Source: DATGYC01 sp035298385 (lineage in GTDB: Bacteria > Bacillota > Sulfobacillia > Symbiobacteriales > Symbiobacteriaceae). From it: DNA of 31,472 bases. The stretch is from NCBI GenBank assembly GCA_035298385.1, contig DATGYC010000155.1, positions 1-31,472 of the forward strand, read 5' to 3'. Positions 15,501 to 23,297 of the stretch are shown here, piece after piece. A program made the translations under genes and the position numbers. The notes under the pieces are model-generated. The model saw nothing but the letters and a program-made list of their open reading frames with translations, searched no databases and was not told the DNA's origin. Within the stretch, counting starts at the first letter, position 1. Each line of letters opens with the position of its first letter.

Positions 15501-16172
15501 CCCGGTCGCCTCCTCGTCCAGCACCTTGAACTGGGTCGCCTTCTCGGCAGCTTCACCGAGGGCGCCCAGGTTCGATTCGATCTCACCCGTGATATCCGTG
15601 ATGCGGACCAGGGCGTTCTCCGTCTCCTCGAGGCGGCGCTGGGCCTCCCGCTTGCGGAGCTTGTAGCGGGAGATGCCAGCCGCCTCCTCAAAGACGGCTC
15701 TGCGCTCCTCCGCCTTGGTCGAGAGGATCTCATCGATCTTGCCCTGCCCGATGATCGAGTAGTTCTCCCGGCCCACGCCGGTATCGAGGAAGAGGTCGTG
15801 GATATCCTTCAGGCGGCAGGCGACGCCATTGAGGAAGTACTCGCCTTCGCCGGAGCGATCGACCCGGCGGGTCACTTGAACCTCGGTAAAGCCGACGCCA
15901 AGCTTACCGTCACTGTTATCAAGAATGAGAGAGACCTGGGCGTAGCCCATCGCCCGCTTGGCGCTGGAGCCCGCGAAGATGACGTCGACCATGGCACCGC
16001 CGCGCAGCGCCTTGGCCGACTGCTCGCCCAAGACCCAGCGGATCGCATCTGCCACGTTCGACTTGCCCGAGCCATTCGGACCAACGACCGCGGTGATCCC
16101 GGGGCCGAAATCGAGCTCCGTCTTCTCTGCAAAGGATTTAAAGCCAATGATCTCCAGTCGCTTCAGGTACAT
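12588..16172 (-). CDS. smc: Chromosome partition protein Smc
   Basis: Smc forms the condensin-like ring, with ScpA and ScpB, that organises and segregates the chromosome. The 1194-residue protein has all parts: Walker A GPNGSGKSN (31-39), two long coiled-coil arms, a hinge at about 510-660 (with GPRTVLVGREHGAPWASEVL), the ABC signature LLSGGERA (about 1095-1102) and Walker B FVVLDEVEAALDE (about 1120-1132). I start at the ATG at 16172, with GGGAGG 7 bases upstream; it gives the standard MYLKRLEIIGFKSFAEK. The scpAB genes are not in this window. The small membrane gene and ftsY follow. Confidence 0.98.
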   Translation of the reverse strand: MYLKRLEIIGFKSFAEKTELDFGPGITAVVGPNGSGKSNVADAIRWVLGEQSAKALRGGAMVDVIFAGSSAKRAMGYAQVSLILDNSDGKLGVGFTEVQVTRRVDRSGEGEYFLNGVACRLKDIHDLFLDTGVGRENYSIIGQGKIDEILSTKAEERRAVFEEAAGISRYKLRKREAQRRLEETENALVRITDITGEIESNLGALGEAAEKATQFKVLDEEATGLDQGLIAYAHEAATAKTETIVAETDSLATRLADTEARLESGETRLETAKNLVVALETELTEVGQQLTEATGRHERAEGRLALAQQEEGAAGAEGARLDQEVQVLAQKQAALKAEEAGLEDQVAVLFAELARIQADQLAHEGSLGDLQAEISGTNRQIEQRKDRIVSILQLEAEKKNGLLGAERRREEAQKREDRLVAERTRTESEAKKTRGYLTAMEEDLVALGEEREELRKAIAEAREGESRTQEARQDCIKRGNDMRGKFQATSARLEAIQEMMNAFEGYQKGPRTVLVGREHGAPWASEVLGSVAEVIRTESAYEKALEVALGGSIQNILVATDGGAKAAIEHLKRSAGGRATFMPLNTMRPNPFRADEEREFTGAPGILGSALSLVRFEERFRPAVAFLLGRVLVAQDMDAALAFGKKTGMRYRIVTLDGELLSAGGALTGGSTSGQGGGLLAREREKEELTERLTSLRADMGFIRDEQAKIDAELARWTQQIADLDGRLRSLETEVTRAEGEIRRLSGDVARWTEVLETFAFEAGQIRADLAEGEEGRVKLETELATLAAERAKLEAEVTELTQASEERLRLLDERGKKLTELQVSGADQGANLRALRSQISRLVDDRRALAAEEAERIAQAGGVAERLARVAHEKLAAQAELTESAAAKERLAGERERLQRRRIESQEAVNELERELRQLRRAQTDLTNRRQAVEVETARLQMELESLATRLHETYGLVPTDLAGKALPEGELAFARTRLAELRELIRALGPVNLAAIEEFQTATERLVFLRQQQADLTEAKESLYRAIEELDRKITTVFKQSFEQIRTAFQQVYHDLIEGGRADLQLMDESNLLETGIEIIAQPPGKKPQALSLLSGGERAMTATALLFALLRVKPTPFVVLDEVEAALDEANVDRVGRFLKRFASDGSQFICITHQRGTMAAADTLYGVTMEGTGVSKVVSVRLVDVAKEAG

Positions 16173-16246
16173 CGACGGACCTCCCGTCCTGACGGTTCCT
16201 AACCCGTCTTTCTTCGACGCGCCCTGGCCGTTTTCCCCCTTCACAA

Positions 16247-16283
16247 GACAAAAAGGAAGGGGCGGCCTGACTGGCCGCCCCGA
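16247..16283 (-). terminator. Terminator between spoVS and smc
   Basis: A 9-bp perfect stem, GGGGCGGCC/GGCCGCCCC (16259-16267 with 16273-16281), with a 5-base loop is followed by TTCCTTTTTGTC on the minus strand. I see no clear promoter for smc in the ~75 bases downstream of it. Confidence 0.88.
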
Positions 16284-16296
16284 AGGCACGATCTAG

Positions 16297-16659
16297 CTAC
16301 TCCGACTTCTCCGGGCGGGTCGGGAGCTTCAGCGGCTCATGGAAACGGCTCTCCGTGCGGGGCTCGAACTTGACTTCCAGGTCTGCCGGGATGGGGGCGC
16401 TGCGCCCCTGGCACAGGAAGCGGATGGCCGTGCGCTCCTCACCGTCGATGTCGATCTCCGCAAAGGCGGGAATAGCGATGAGGTCGATCCCGTTCGGAGC
16501 GACGAACCCGCGAGCGATGGCGATGGCCTTTACGGCCTGGTTGACAGCCCCGGCCCCGACGGCCTGGACCTCAGCCTGACCGGCGCCCCGTACGACAGCG
16601 GCGAGCGCCCCTGCGACCTTCTTGGGCGTGGAGGAGGCGGATACCTTCAGCACTTCCAT
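16297..16659 (-). CDS. spoVS: Stage V sporulation protein S
   Basis: SpoVS is a small Alba-like protein needed for progress to stage V of sporulation. The N-terminal ~86 residues match it closely: MEVLKVSASSTPKKVAGALA, then AVGAGAVNQAVKAIAIARGF, then APNGIDLIAIPAFAEI and DGEERTAIRF. Residues about 87-120 are an extra Pro/Arg/Glu-rich tail not present in the usual 86-residue form. The ATG has AAAGGAG 9 bases upstream. It forms its own unit between two terminators, with a candidate sigma-H promoter. Confidence 0.95.
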   Translation of the reverse strand: MEVLKVSASSTPKKVAGALAAVVRGAGQAEVQAVGAGAVNQAVKAIAIARGFVAPNGIDLIAIPAFAEIDIDGEERTAIRFLCQGRSAPIPADLEVKFEPRTESRFHEPLKLPTRPEKSE

Positions 16660-16714
16660 GCGAGCGATCTCCTTTCGGGCTACGACTGAGCATCTTTCAT
16701 CCCGTGGCTTAGGG

Positions 16715-16740
16715 ATTCGGGGCAGGAGAGCGAAAACCCT
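16715..16740 (-). promoter_or_regulatory. Candidate sigma-H promoter of spoVS
   Basis: On the minus strand AGGGTTT (16734-16740) and CCCGAAT (16715-16721) are 12 bases apart, close to the sigma-H pattern AGGAWWT...RnnGAAT. spoVS depends on sigma-H in Bacillus, which supports the reading. The first base of the -10 element does not match. Confidence 0.4.
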
Positions 16741-16775
16741 TTCACGTTCGAGGCGACTTTTGTGAAGAGAGTGTA

Positions 16776-16816
16776 AAACCAGAAAAGAGGGGCACCCTGC
16801 ATAGCAGAACCCCCTC
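16776..16816 (-). terminator. Terminator after rnc
   Basis: A stem GAGGGG...CCCCTC with an inner CTGC/GCAG (16787-16816) is followed on the minus strand by TTTTCTGGTTTT. It lies between the rnc stop and the spoVS promoter. Confidence 0.75.
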
Positions 16817-16859
16817 CTTCTCGTCCCTCTTCGGTTTTCATTCGTGGCAGCCGCGGTGA

Positions 16860-17555
16860 TTAAGCTCTTCCGCGCCCCTCGAAGGCTAGCCGCGCCGCTT
16901 CCTGCTCCGCATCCTTCTTCGACTTTCCCCACGCGGAGGCCAGGAGCGCTCCCTCACGGTAGCAACCCATCTGGAACCGCTTCTCATGGGCCGGGCCGTC
17001 CTCCGCCAAGAGCTGGTAGACGGGCGCCCCCCGCCCATCGCGCTGGAGAACCTCCTGCAGGCGGGTCTTCCAGTCGACATGCAGGGCGCCCTGCTGTGCG
17101 ATCGCCGCCAAGGGCATCAACTCCCGCCGGACGAAGGCCTGGGCAACGGGGAGACCGCCATCTAGGTAGAGGGCGCCCGCCACCGCCTCGAACGCATCAG
17201 CCAGGATCGAATCCCGATCACGCCCGGTCGCCTCTTCACCCCGCCCGAGGCGCAGGTGGGCGCCCAGGCCTAACGCCCGCGCCCGCGACGCCAAGGCCGG
17301 TTCCCGCACGACCGCCGCCCGCAGCTTGGTCAACTCCCCCTCCGGCAACGCCGGATAGGTTGTGTGGAGCGCGTCGGCCATCACCAGGCCCACCACGGCA
17401 TCACCCAGGAACTCTAGGCGCTGGTTCGACGGCTTGGTCGGGTTCTCATTCGCCCACGTCGTGTGGGTCAGCGCCTCCGTCAGGAGGGCCGGGCGCCGGA
17501 AGTCGTGGCCGAGTCGCTCCTTGGACCAGGCCGCCACATCACTAATTCGAGTCAT
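16860..17555 (-). CDS. rnc: Ribonuclease III
   Basis: RNase III cleaves double-stranded RNA, including rRNA precursors. The 231-residue enzyme has the nuclease domain with QRLEFLGDAVVGL (45-57; catalytic Glu48 and Asp52) and ILADAFEAVAGALY (117-130; Asp120 and Glu123). The C-terminal double-stranded RNA-binding domain covers about 157-228 (DWKTRLQEVLQ, WGKSKKDAEQEAARLA). It lies between acpP and spoVS, with terminators on both sides, so it may have its own promoter, which I cannot see clearly. Confidence 0.96.
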   Translation of the reverse strand: MTRISDVAAWSKERLGHDFRRPALLTEALTHTTWANENPTKPSNQRLEFLGDAVVGLVMADALHTTYPALPEGELTKLRAAVVREPALASRARALGLGAHLRLGRGEEATGRDRDSILADAFEAVAGALYLDGGLPVAQAFVRRELMPLAAIAQQGALHVDWKTRLQEVLQRDGRGAPVYQLLAEDGPAHEKRFQMGCYREGALLASAWGKSKKDAEQEAARLAFEGRGRA

Positions 17556-17571
17556 CCGCTCTCTCCTCCAA

Positions 17572-17612
17572 CCAAAAGAAGGGTCCCGCAGGGCAAAGCC
17601 GCTGCGGGACCC
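17572..17612 (-). terminator. Terminator after acpP
   Basis: An 11-bp perfect stem (17581-17591 with 17602-17612) with a 10-base loop is followed by TTCTTTTGG on the minus strand. It ends the fatty-acid operon. Confidence 0.88.
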
Positions 17613-17644
17613 CCTGTATGCTATCGCTCATGCACGGCCTAGTA

Positions 17645-17887
17645 TTAGCCCTTGCTCGTGATATAGCTGATCGCGGACGCGACGGTGGTCAGCTTCTCAG
17701 CGTCCTCGTCCGGGACCTCGATCTCGAACTCCTCCTCGAGAGCCATGATCAACTCGACGATGTCGAGCGAATCGGCACCGAGATCCTCGATGAAGTTGGC
17801 CTCCATCGTCACCTCAGCCTCTTCAACGCCAAGCTGATCAACGACGATGCCCTTCATCTTCTCAAAAATCTGCTCCTTGTTCGCCAT
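17645..17887 (-). CDS. acpP: Acyl carrier protein
   Basis: AcpP carries growing acyl chains on a phosphopantetheine arm. The acidic 80-residue protein has the attachment site GADSLDIVEL with Ser40. It is the last gene of the fapR-plsX-fab operon, 49 bases after fabG. Confidence 0.97.
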   Translation of the reverse strand: MANKEQIFEKMKGIVVDQLGVEEAEVTMEANFIEDLGADSLDIVELIMALEEEFEIEVPDEDAEKLTTVASAISYITSKG

Positions 17888-17936
17888 TGGGGGTTCACCT
17901 CCTCAAATGAATACGGGTCGCGGGTCCGGCCCGTGT

Positions 17937-18683
17937 TTAATACTTCGTCAAGCCTCCGTCGACCGCCAGCGTCTGTCCGGTGATGTAAGCAGCACCAGGA
18001 CCCGCCAGGAAAAGAACGGCCGCGGCGACATCTTCTGGCGTACCAAAGCGCTCCAGCGGGATCTGCTTGAGGTACTCCTCACGCTGCTCCGCCGTCAGCT
18101 CATGGAGCATGCCCGCGTCAATCGCCCCAGGCACGACACAGTTGGCCGTGATTCCCCGGGAACCGAGCTCGTTGGCCACGCTTCGGGTGAAACCGATCAC
18201 GCCCGCCTTAGCGGCGGCGTAGTTGGCCTGGCCCGGGGTGCCCAAGAGCCCAGAGACGGAGCCGATGTTGATGATCCGGCCCGCACGGGCCTTCAGCATG
18301 GGACGGGTAACCGCCTTCGTGCAAAGGAAGACGCCCTTCAGGTTCGTCTGGAGGACCGAGTCCCAGTCGGCCTCCTTCATCCGCATCAGAAGCCCATCAC
18401 GGGTGATGCCCGCGTTGTTAACCAGAATGTCGACCTTGCCGAAGGTCTTGAGCGCCGCGTCCACGAGCGCCTCGGCGCCCTCGGCCGATCCGATGTCGGC
18501 CTGGACAGCCAGAGCCCGACCGCCGGCTGCCTCGATCTCTTCGACCAAGGCCGTGGCAGCGGCCTGATTGCGCGCATAGTTGACCACGACGGTGGCGCCA
18601 GCCTGGGCAAGAGTCTTAGCGATCTGCGAGCCGATCCCGCCGGAGGCTCCTGTCACAATTGCAACCCGATTGGCTAGGTTCAT
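17937..18683 (-). CDS. fabG: 3-oxoacyl-[acyl-carrier-protein] reductase
   Basis: FabG reduces 3-ketoacyl-ACP with NADPH. It is a short-chain dehydrogenase of 248 residues with the TGASGGIG cofactor loop (11-18), NNAG (89-92) and a catalytic Ser142, Tyr155 and Lys159 (INIGSVSG, YAAAK). I start at the ATG at 18683, which gives MNLANRVAIVTGAS. GGGAGGG lies 9 bases upstream inside the end of fabD, and the fabD stop is one base away. Confidence 0.97.
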   Translation of the reverse strand: MNLANRVAIVTGASGGIGSQIAKTLAQAGATVVVNYARNQAAATALVEEIEAAGGRALAVQADIGSAEGAEALVDAALKTFGKVDILVNNAGITRDGLLMRMKEADWDSVLQTNLKGVFLCTKAVTRPMLKARAGRIINIGSVSGLLGTPGQANYAAAKAGVIGFTRSVANELGSRGITANCVVPGAIDAGMLHELTAEQREEYLKQIPLERFGTPEDVAAAVLFLAGPGAAYITGQTLAVDGGLTKY

Positions 18684-18684
18684 C

Positions 18685-19629
18685 TTAGCATTCCCTCCCG
18701 ATGGAATCAAGGAGGCGTGCCAAGGACTGGGAATCGTCCACCGAGTGGCAGGTCGCCTTCCGATCGATCTTCTTCAGGAACGAGGCCAGGGTCTTGCCGG
18801 GGCCGACCTCGATGAACTGGGTGACACCCGCCGCCAGCATGAGGCGAATCGTCCTCTCCCAGAGGACCGGGGCAGCGACCTGTTGGACGAGCAGAGGCCG
18901 GATCGTAGCCAACGACTCCACCGGTTCGGCGGTGACGTTGCTGATGACCGGAATCTGGGGCATCTGCAACTCCACCTGGTCCAGAACCGGCGCCAGGCGA
19001 TCCGCGGCTGGCTGCAACAGCCGGGAGTGGAACGGGGCGGTCACGGAGAGGCGAACATACCGTCCACCGGCGGCCACCACTCGCTCGTGAGCCTCAGCGA
19101 GAGCCTCCTCCTGCCCTGCGATCACGATCTGACCGGGGCAGTTGTAGTTGGCGCCCGCCACCCACGTACCGGACGCGTCACGCGTCTCGGCACAGATCTG
19201 GTCGACCCGCTCGGTATCCAGGCCTAGAATGGCAGCCATGCCACCAGTACCGGCCGGGACGGCCTCCTGCATCAGTTGGCCACGCTGGCGAACCAGCGGG
19301 ACCGCCTGGGCGAAGGTAAGCGTGCCTGCGGCCACGTGAGCGCTGTACTCACCGAGGCTGAGGCCGGCGACCAGATCAGCCTTGATGCCCGCCCGCTCCA
19401 GGAGGCGCAGGACCGCCACAGAGAGGGTCAGGATCGCTGGCTGTTGGTTAGCGGTGAGCTTCAGCTCCTCCTCTGGGCCCTCCCAGCAGAGGCGGGCCAG
19501 GTCGAAGCCGAGCAGGTCATTCGCCTGCTCAACATGCTCCCGTACGATCGGCTCTGTCTGGGCCAGTTCCTGGCCCATGCCGACGTACTGGGCGCCCTGA
19601 CCGGGGAAGAGAAAGGCAACCTTGGACAA
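18685..19629 (-). CDS. fabD: Malonyl-CoA:ACP transacylase
   Basis: FabD moves malonyl groups from CoA to AcpP. The 314-residue protein begins MSKVAFLFPGQGAQYVGMG. It has the nucleophile Ser91 in GLSLGEYSA (many homologues have His in place of the Leu, but Leu is also common) and His201 in APFHSRLL. Translation starts at TTG (19629) with AAAGGGGG 8 bases upstream. It is followed by fabG with one base between. Confidence 0.96.
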   Translation of the reverse strand: MSKVAFLFPGQGAQYVGMGQELAQTEPIVREHVEQANDLLGFDLARLCWEGPEEELKLTANQQPAILTLSVAVLRLLERAGIKADLVAGLSLGEYSAHVAAGTLTFAQAVPLVRQRGQLMQEAVPAGTGGMAAILGLDTERVDQICAETRDASGTWVAGANYNCPGQIVIAGQEEALAEAHERVVAAGGRYVRLSVTAPFHSRLLQPAADRLAPVLDQVELQMPQIPVISNVTAEPVESLATIRPLLVQQVAAPVLWERTIRLMLAAGVTQFIEVGPGKTLASFLKKIDRKATCHSVDDSQSLARLLDSIGREC

Positions 19630-19659
19630 CAGGGGCGCCCCCTTTAGTGATCACGATTC

Positions 19660-20505
19660 CTAGACTTCGAAGAAGGCGGCACCGACCGCACCGGGGCCGA
19701 CGTTGGTCGCCACAACCGGGCCGATCGGGGCGACGAGGGCGTCGACGACCTCGTACTTCTCCTTCAGGATCTGGAGCCAGCGAAGCGCCTCCGGCTCATC
19801 CTGCGTATGCAGAACTCCGAGCTTGATCCGGCGGCCGAACGGCACGCGCTCGTTCATTAGCTCAAGCACGCGCGGCAGAACCTTGGACTTCCCTCTGACC
19901 TTGTCAGCCGGAGCGACGACACCCTCGCGGTCGACCTGCAGGATCGGCTTGATCCCGAGCAGGCCGCCCAGCATCGCCTGCGCCTTGCCGACGCGGCCGT
20001 TCTTCTGGAGAAACTCGAGTGAGTCCAGCGAGAAGAAGATGTGGGTGCGCTCCTTCAACTCGTTGAGGAAGGCGGCGATCGACTCGGCGGACTCGCCAGC
20101 CTTCGCCCGCTCGGCCGCCTCGATCGCCAACAGCCCTTGACCCAAGGAGGCCGACCGGGTGTCGACAAGAGTTACCTTGCCCGACGGGAGCATCGAAGAC
20201 GCCACACCCGCAGAAGAGATTGTGCCCGAAAGCGACCCAGAGACGTGGATCGAGAGGATCTCGTCGCCGCTATCGATGATCGGCTGGTAGACCTTAAGGA
20301 AGTCACCCGGGGCCGGCTGCGCGGTCTTGGGATGGTGCGGCGTGGTCCCGATCTTCTGCCAAAATTGGTCCGAGCTCATCTCGACGACGTCCAGGAAGGA
20401 CTCCGGACCAAAGTGGACCGTTAGCGGAACCATCTCGATCCCATGCTCGGCCCGAACCTCGGCGCTCAGATCGGCTACCGTATCCGTCACAATCCGCAGG
20501 GCCAT
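19660..20505 (-). CDS. DegV family fatty-acid-binding protein
   Basis: DegV/FakB proteins bind a fatty acid and present it to the kinase FakA. The 281-residue protein shows the family start (RIVTDTVADLSAEV), the TAQPAPGDF motif near residue 60, the helix with SGSLSGT, and the C-terminal ATNVGPGAVGAAF. Its place between fabH and fabD in a FapR-controlled operon is strong context for a lipid role. No fakA is seen in the window, so whether it serves exogenous fatty-acid use or acyl exchange is open. Confidence 0.92.
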   Translation of the reverse strand: MALRIVTDTVADLSAEVRAEHGIEMVPLTVHFGPESFLDVVEMSSDQFWQKIGTTPHHPKTAQPAPGDFLKVYQPIIDSGDEILSIHVSGSLSGTISSAGVASSMLPSGKVTLVDTRSASLGQGLLAIEAAERAKAGESAESIAAFLNELKERTHIFFSLDSLEFLQKNGRVGKAQAMLGGLLGIKPILQVDREGVVAPADKVRGKSKVLPRVLELMNERVPFGRRIKLGVLHTQDEPEALRWLQILKEKYEVVDALVAPIGPVVATNVGPGAVGAAFFEV

Positions 20506-20547
20506 ACGCTCGCCTCCTCTAACTATCCTCAGGGTCGAACCGATAGA

Positions 20548-21531
20548 TTAGCAGGTCCACTCTAGGGCCAGGGCGCCCCAGACCAAGCCGGCACCGAACG
20601 AGACACAGACCACCTTGTCACCGGGCTTCAGACGGCCCGCCTCCTGCGCCTCCCAAAGGGCGATCGGAATCGAGGCCGATGAGGTATTGGCATAGCGATC
20701 GACGTTGACGACAACCCGCTCTGCCGGAAGGCCAAGCCGCTTGACGGCGGCATCGATGATCCGGCCGTTCGCCTGGTGGGGTACAAGCAGGTCGATCTGA
20801 TCTGCCGTCCAGCCAGCCTTGGCCAGGATCTCACCAGTCGCCTCGTTCATGACGCGAACGGCGAACTTGAAGACCTCCTGCCCGTTCATCTTGACGAAGT
20901 GGGCGCCCTCGGCCACCGTCTCGGCGGTGGTAGGCCGGCGCGAGCCGCCAGCCGGGACGTAGAGGTTGCAGCCACCCGAGCCATCGGCGCCCACTAGGGT
21001 CGCCTGAATGCCACCCTCCTGAACCGGCTTGAGGATCGCCGCTCCCGCGCCATCCCCGAAGAGCACAGCGGTCGAGCGGTCCGCCCAACTGACCAGCTTG
21101 GAGAGCATCTCCGCGCCGATCACCAGGATGCAGTTGAAGCGCCCCGAGGCGATCATCCCTTCAGCCACGGTCATGCCGTAGATCCAGCCCGGGCAGGCGG
21201 CCTGCAGGTCAAAGGCGCCCGCCCGCTTCGCCCCGATCGCGTCCTGCACGAGGCAGGCGGTCGAGGGGAAGGGCATGTCGCCGGTAACGGTCGCCACGAT
21301 GATCAGGTCGATCTCTTCGGCTTCGACGCCCGCCCGCTCCATCGCTTGGCGAGCCGCCCGAATTGCGTAGTCCGAGGTCGCCTCATGCGGTTCAGCGAGC
21401 CGGCGCTCCCGGATCCCGGTCCGCGAGCGGATCCACTCATCAGACGTATCCATGAACTTTGCCAAGTCTTCGTTGGTGAGGCACTTTTCCGGGATGGCAA
21501 CGCCGATCCCAGCGATCCCTACTCGCCGCAT
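20548..21531 (-). CDS. fabH: 3-oxoacyl-ACP synthase III
   Basis: FabH starts fatty-acid synthesis by condensing acyl-CoA with malonyl-ACP. The thiolase-fold protein (327 aa) has the catalytic Cys113 in DLQAACPGWIYG, His252 in PHQANGRI and Asn282 in YANTSSAS. The N-terminal GIGVAIPEKCLTNEDLAKF is typical. It lies between plsX and the degV gene. Confidence 0.96.
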   Translation of the reverse strand: MRRVGIAGIGVAIPEKCLTNEDLAKFMDTSDEWIRSRTGIRERRLAEPHEATSDYAIRAARQAMERAGVEAEEIDLIIVATVTGDMPFPSTACLVQDAIGAKRAGAFDLQAACPGWIYGMTVAEGMIASGRFNCILVIGAEMLSKLVSWADRSTAVLFGDGAGAAILKPVQEGGIQATLVGADGSGGCNLYVPAGGSRRPTTAETVAEGAHFVKMNGQEVFKFAVRVMNEATGEILAKAGWTADQIDLLVPHQANGRIIDAAVKRLGLPAERVVVNVDRYANTSSASIPIALWEAQEAGRLKPGDKVVCVSFGAGLVWGALALEWTC

Positions 21532-21570
21532 CAGAGGACCCCCTTTTTCTACATGGTCCCAAGGGGCGCC

Positions 21571-22593
21571 CTACTCGGCAACGCCCTCCGGGCCCGGTCC
21601 CTGGGCCTCAATGGCGGCGCGAATCTGCTCAACCACGTTCTGCTCCAGGGCCTGCTTCAGGAACCGAATACCCGAAGTGATCGCCTTGGCATCCGAAGAG
21701 CCATGGCACTTGACCACCGGGCCCTTAAGACCGAGGAGCAGGGCGCCCCCGATCTCGGTGTAGTCAAACTTCTTGACCAGCGGCTTCAGCCCACCCTTGA
21801 TGAGCAGGGCCCCAATCTTGGAGACCAAGCTGGACATCAGGGCGCCCTTGATCTGCTTCATCAGCGCCATGGCGGTCCCTTCCATCGTCTTGGTGAAGAT
21901 GTTGCCCGAGAAGCCCTCGGCCACAACTACATCCGCGACGCCGAACGGGACGTCACGCCCCTCCACGTTGCCAATGAAGTTGATCCCCTTCGCCTCTTGC
22001 AGGAGCGGATAGGTCGCCTTCGTCAGGGCGTTCCCCTTCTCCGCCTCCGCCCCGTTGTTCAGGAGGGCGACCTTGGGGTTCTTTCGACCCAGGATCGCCT
22101 TGGCGTAGACATCGCCCATCAGGGCGAACTGGACGAGCCACTCGGGCCGGGGGTCGATGGTGGCGCCAATGTCCAGGAAGAAGAACGGATCCTTCGCGCT
22201 CGGCATAACGGTCCCCAGTGCCGGGCGCTCGATCCCCTTCATTCGGCCAACCCCTAGCGTACCGACCACGACGAGGGCGCCCGTCGAGCCAGCAGTCAGG
22301 AAGGCATCGGCGTCGCCGTCCTTCACCATCTTGCCGGCGACGACCATCGAGGCGTCCTTCTTGGTGCGGACCGCCCTGACCGGCTCCTCGTCGGGCGTGA
22401 TCACCTGCGTCGAGTGCCGGATGGAGACGTTCTGCGGCAGCCCGCCCTCCTTGGCGGCCTCTGCCTGAATGCGGGCTTCATCACCCACAAGAATCAAGGA
22501 GAGGTGCGGCCACAGCTTGGCTGCGGCGATAGCGCCAGCCACCTCGGGCTGAACCGCCTTGTCACTCCCCATTGCATCGATCGCGATCCTCAC
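21571..22593 (-). CDS. plsX: Phosphate acyltransferase PlsX
   Basis: PlsX converts acyl-ACP to acyl-phosphate, the acyl donor for PlsY in phospholipid synthesis. The 340-residue protein has the typical IAIDAMGSDKAVQPEV start, the ADAFLTAGSTGALV and GVADVVVAEGFSGN blocks and GGALLLGLKG. It starts at a GTG that overlaps the fapR stop by four bases (GTGA), with AGGAGG 9 bases upstream. Confidence 0.97.
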   Translation of the reverse strand: MRIAIDAMGSDKAVQPEVAGAIAAAKLWPHLSLILVGDEARIQAEAAKEGGLPQNVSIRHSTQVITPDEEPVRAVRTKKDASMVVAGKMVKDGDADAFLTAGSTGALVVVGTLGVGRMKGIERPALGTVMPSAKDPFFFLDIGATIDPRPEWLVQFALMGDVYAKAILGRKNPKVALLNNGAEAEKGNALTKATYPLLQEAKGINFIGNVEGRDVPFGVADVVVAEGFSGNIFTKTMEGTAMALMKQIKGALMSSLVSKIGALLIKGGLKPLVKKFDYTEIGGALLLGLKGPVVKCHGSSDAKAITSGIRFLKQALEQNVVEQIRAAIEAQGPGPEGVAE

Positions 22594-23177
22594 TCGCGCT
22601 CGCCTCCTGTCAGCCGGTTCTCCTCCACGGCGAAGACCGAAAACTTGCCCCGGAACACCTTATCCTGCCCGACCGCCGTCTCCACGAGCACGACGTAATG
22701 CGAGCCGCGCCGGCGAATCACCTCACCCTTGGCGATCAGCTTCTCGCCAAGGACGACTGGACGCCGGAACTTGATGTTCGCCAGGCCTGTCAGGACGATC
22801 TCCGCCGGAATCAGCGAGATCGCCAGCGACTCAGCCTGGGCGAATATGTATTGCCCACGGACGACCTTCGTCCGCTCAAAGACCATGTCACCGGTCGTCT
22901 CTAGCAACGAGATTCCCCGTTCGCCCAGCTTGATGTCCAGCAGCTCGCCCACGATCTCCTTGGCGCCCATCGAGCGCACGATCCCGTAGGTCCGCTCCGC
23001 CACGGACTTCGTCCGCTCTCGCAGCTCGGGAATCCCGAGGGCGAGGCGGTCCAGCCGTACCGTCTGGATCGAGACGGTGAAATACTTGGCCAGATCCTCG
23101 TCGCTCATGAACGGATTCTCCCGCACTAACTCCCGCAGTCGCTGTTGGCGCTCCAACTTCTTGCCGGTCGCTGGCAT
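22590..23177 (-). CDS. fapR: Fatty acid and phospholipid biosynthesis repressor FapR
   Basis: FapR represses fatty-acid and phospholipid genes and is released by malonyl-CoA. The N-terminal ~60 residues form the DeoR-like helix-turn-helix (RQQRLRELVRENPFMSDEDL, then QTVRLDRLALGIPE). The rest is the hot-dog-fold effector domain (GDMVFERTKVVRGQYIFAQA, then FRRPVVLGEKLIAKG). The length (195 aa) is normal. It is the first gene of the operon and is preceded by a promoter with a FapR-type operator, so it controls itself. Confidence 0.95.
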   Translation of the reverse strand: MPATGKKLERQQRLRELVRENPFMSDEDLAKYFTVSIQTVRLDRLALGIPELRERTKSVAERTYGIVRSMGAKEIVGELLDIKLGERGISLLETTGDMVFERTKVVRGQYIFAQAESLAISLIPAEIVLTGLANIKFRRPVVLGEKLIAKGEVIRRRGSHYVVLVETAVGQDKVFRGKFSVFAVEENRLTGGERE

Positions 23178-23230
23178 CAGGTGAACCCCTTTCTACGAGC
23201 AGAATCGCTCACTTGTCATAAAACGTGGTT

Positions 23231-23247
23231 TTAGTATCTGGTCGTAA
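23231..23247 (-). promoter_or_regulatory. FapR operator
   Basis: The plus strand reads TTAGTATCTGGTCGTAA, close to the known FapR box pattern TTAGTACCTRGTACTAA and partly palindromic. It begins at the last base of the -10 box of the fapR promoter, where binding would block transcription. Confidence 0.75.
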
Positions 23248-23275
23248 TTATAGCCGAGGAAGAGGTTGGATGCAA
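23247..23275 (-). promoter_or_regulatory. Promoter of the fapR-plsX-fab operon
   Basis: On the minus strand TTGCAT (23270-23275) and TATAAT (23247-23252) are 17 bases apart, with the FapR operator immediately downstream. Confidence 0.85.
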
Positions 23276-23297
23276 GGGGGTGGGAGGTGATGCGGGT

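Noticed and set aside
14268..16202. A 644-codon open frame on the plus strand
   Set aside because: It lies entirely antisense to the smc coiled coil and ATPase head. Its Leu/Gly/Arg-rich product has no recognisable domain, and long antisense frames are expected opposite GC-rich coding DNA.
19358..19362. FabD nucleophile motif GLSLG instead of GHSLG
   Set aside because: The Leu form is common in FabD of Clostridia and others, and Ser91 and His201 are present, so it is not a sign of lost activity.
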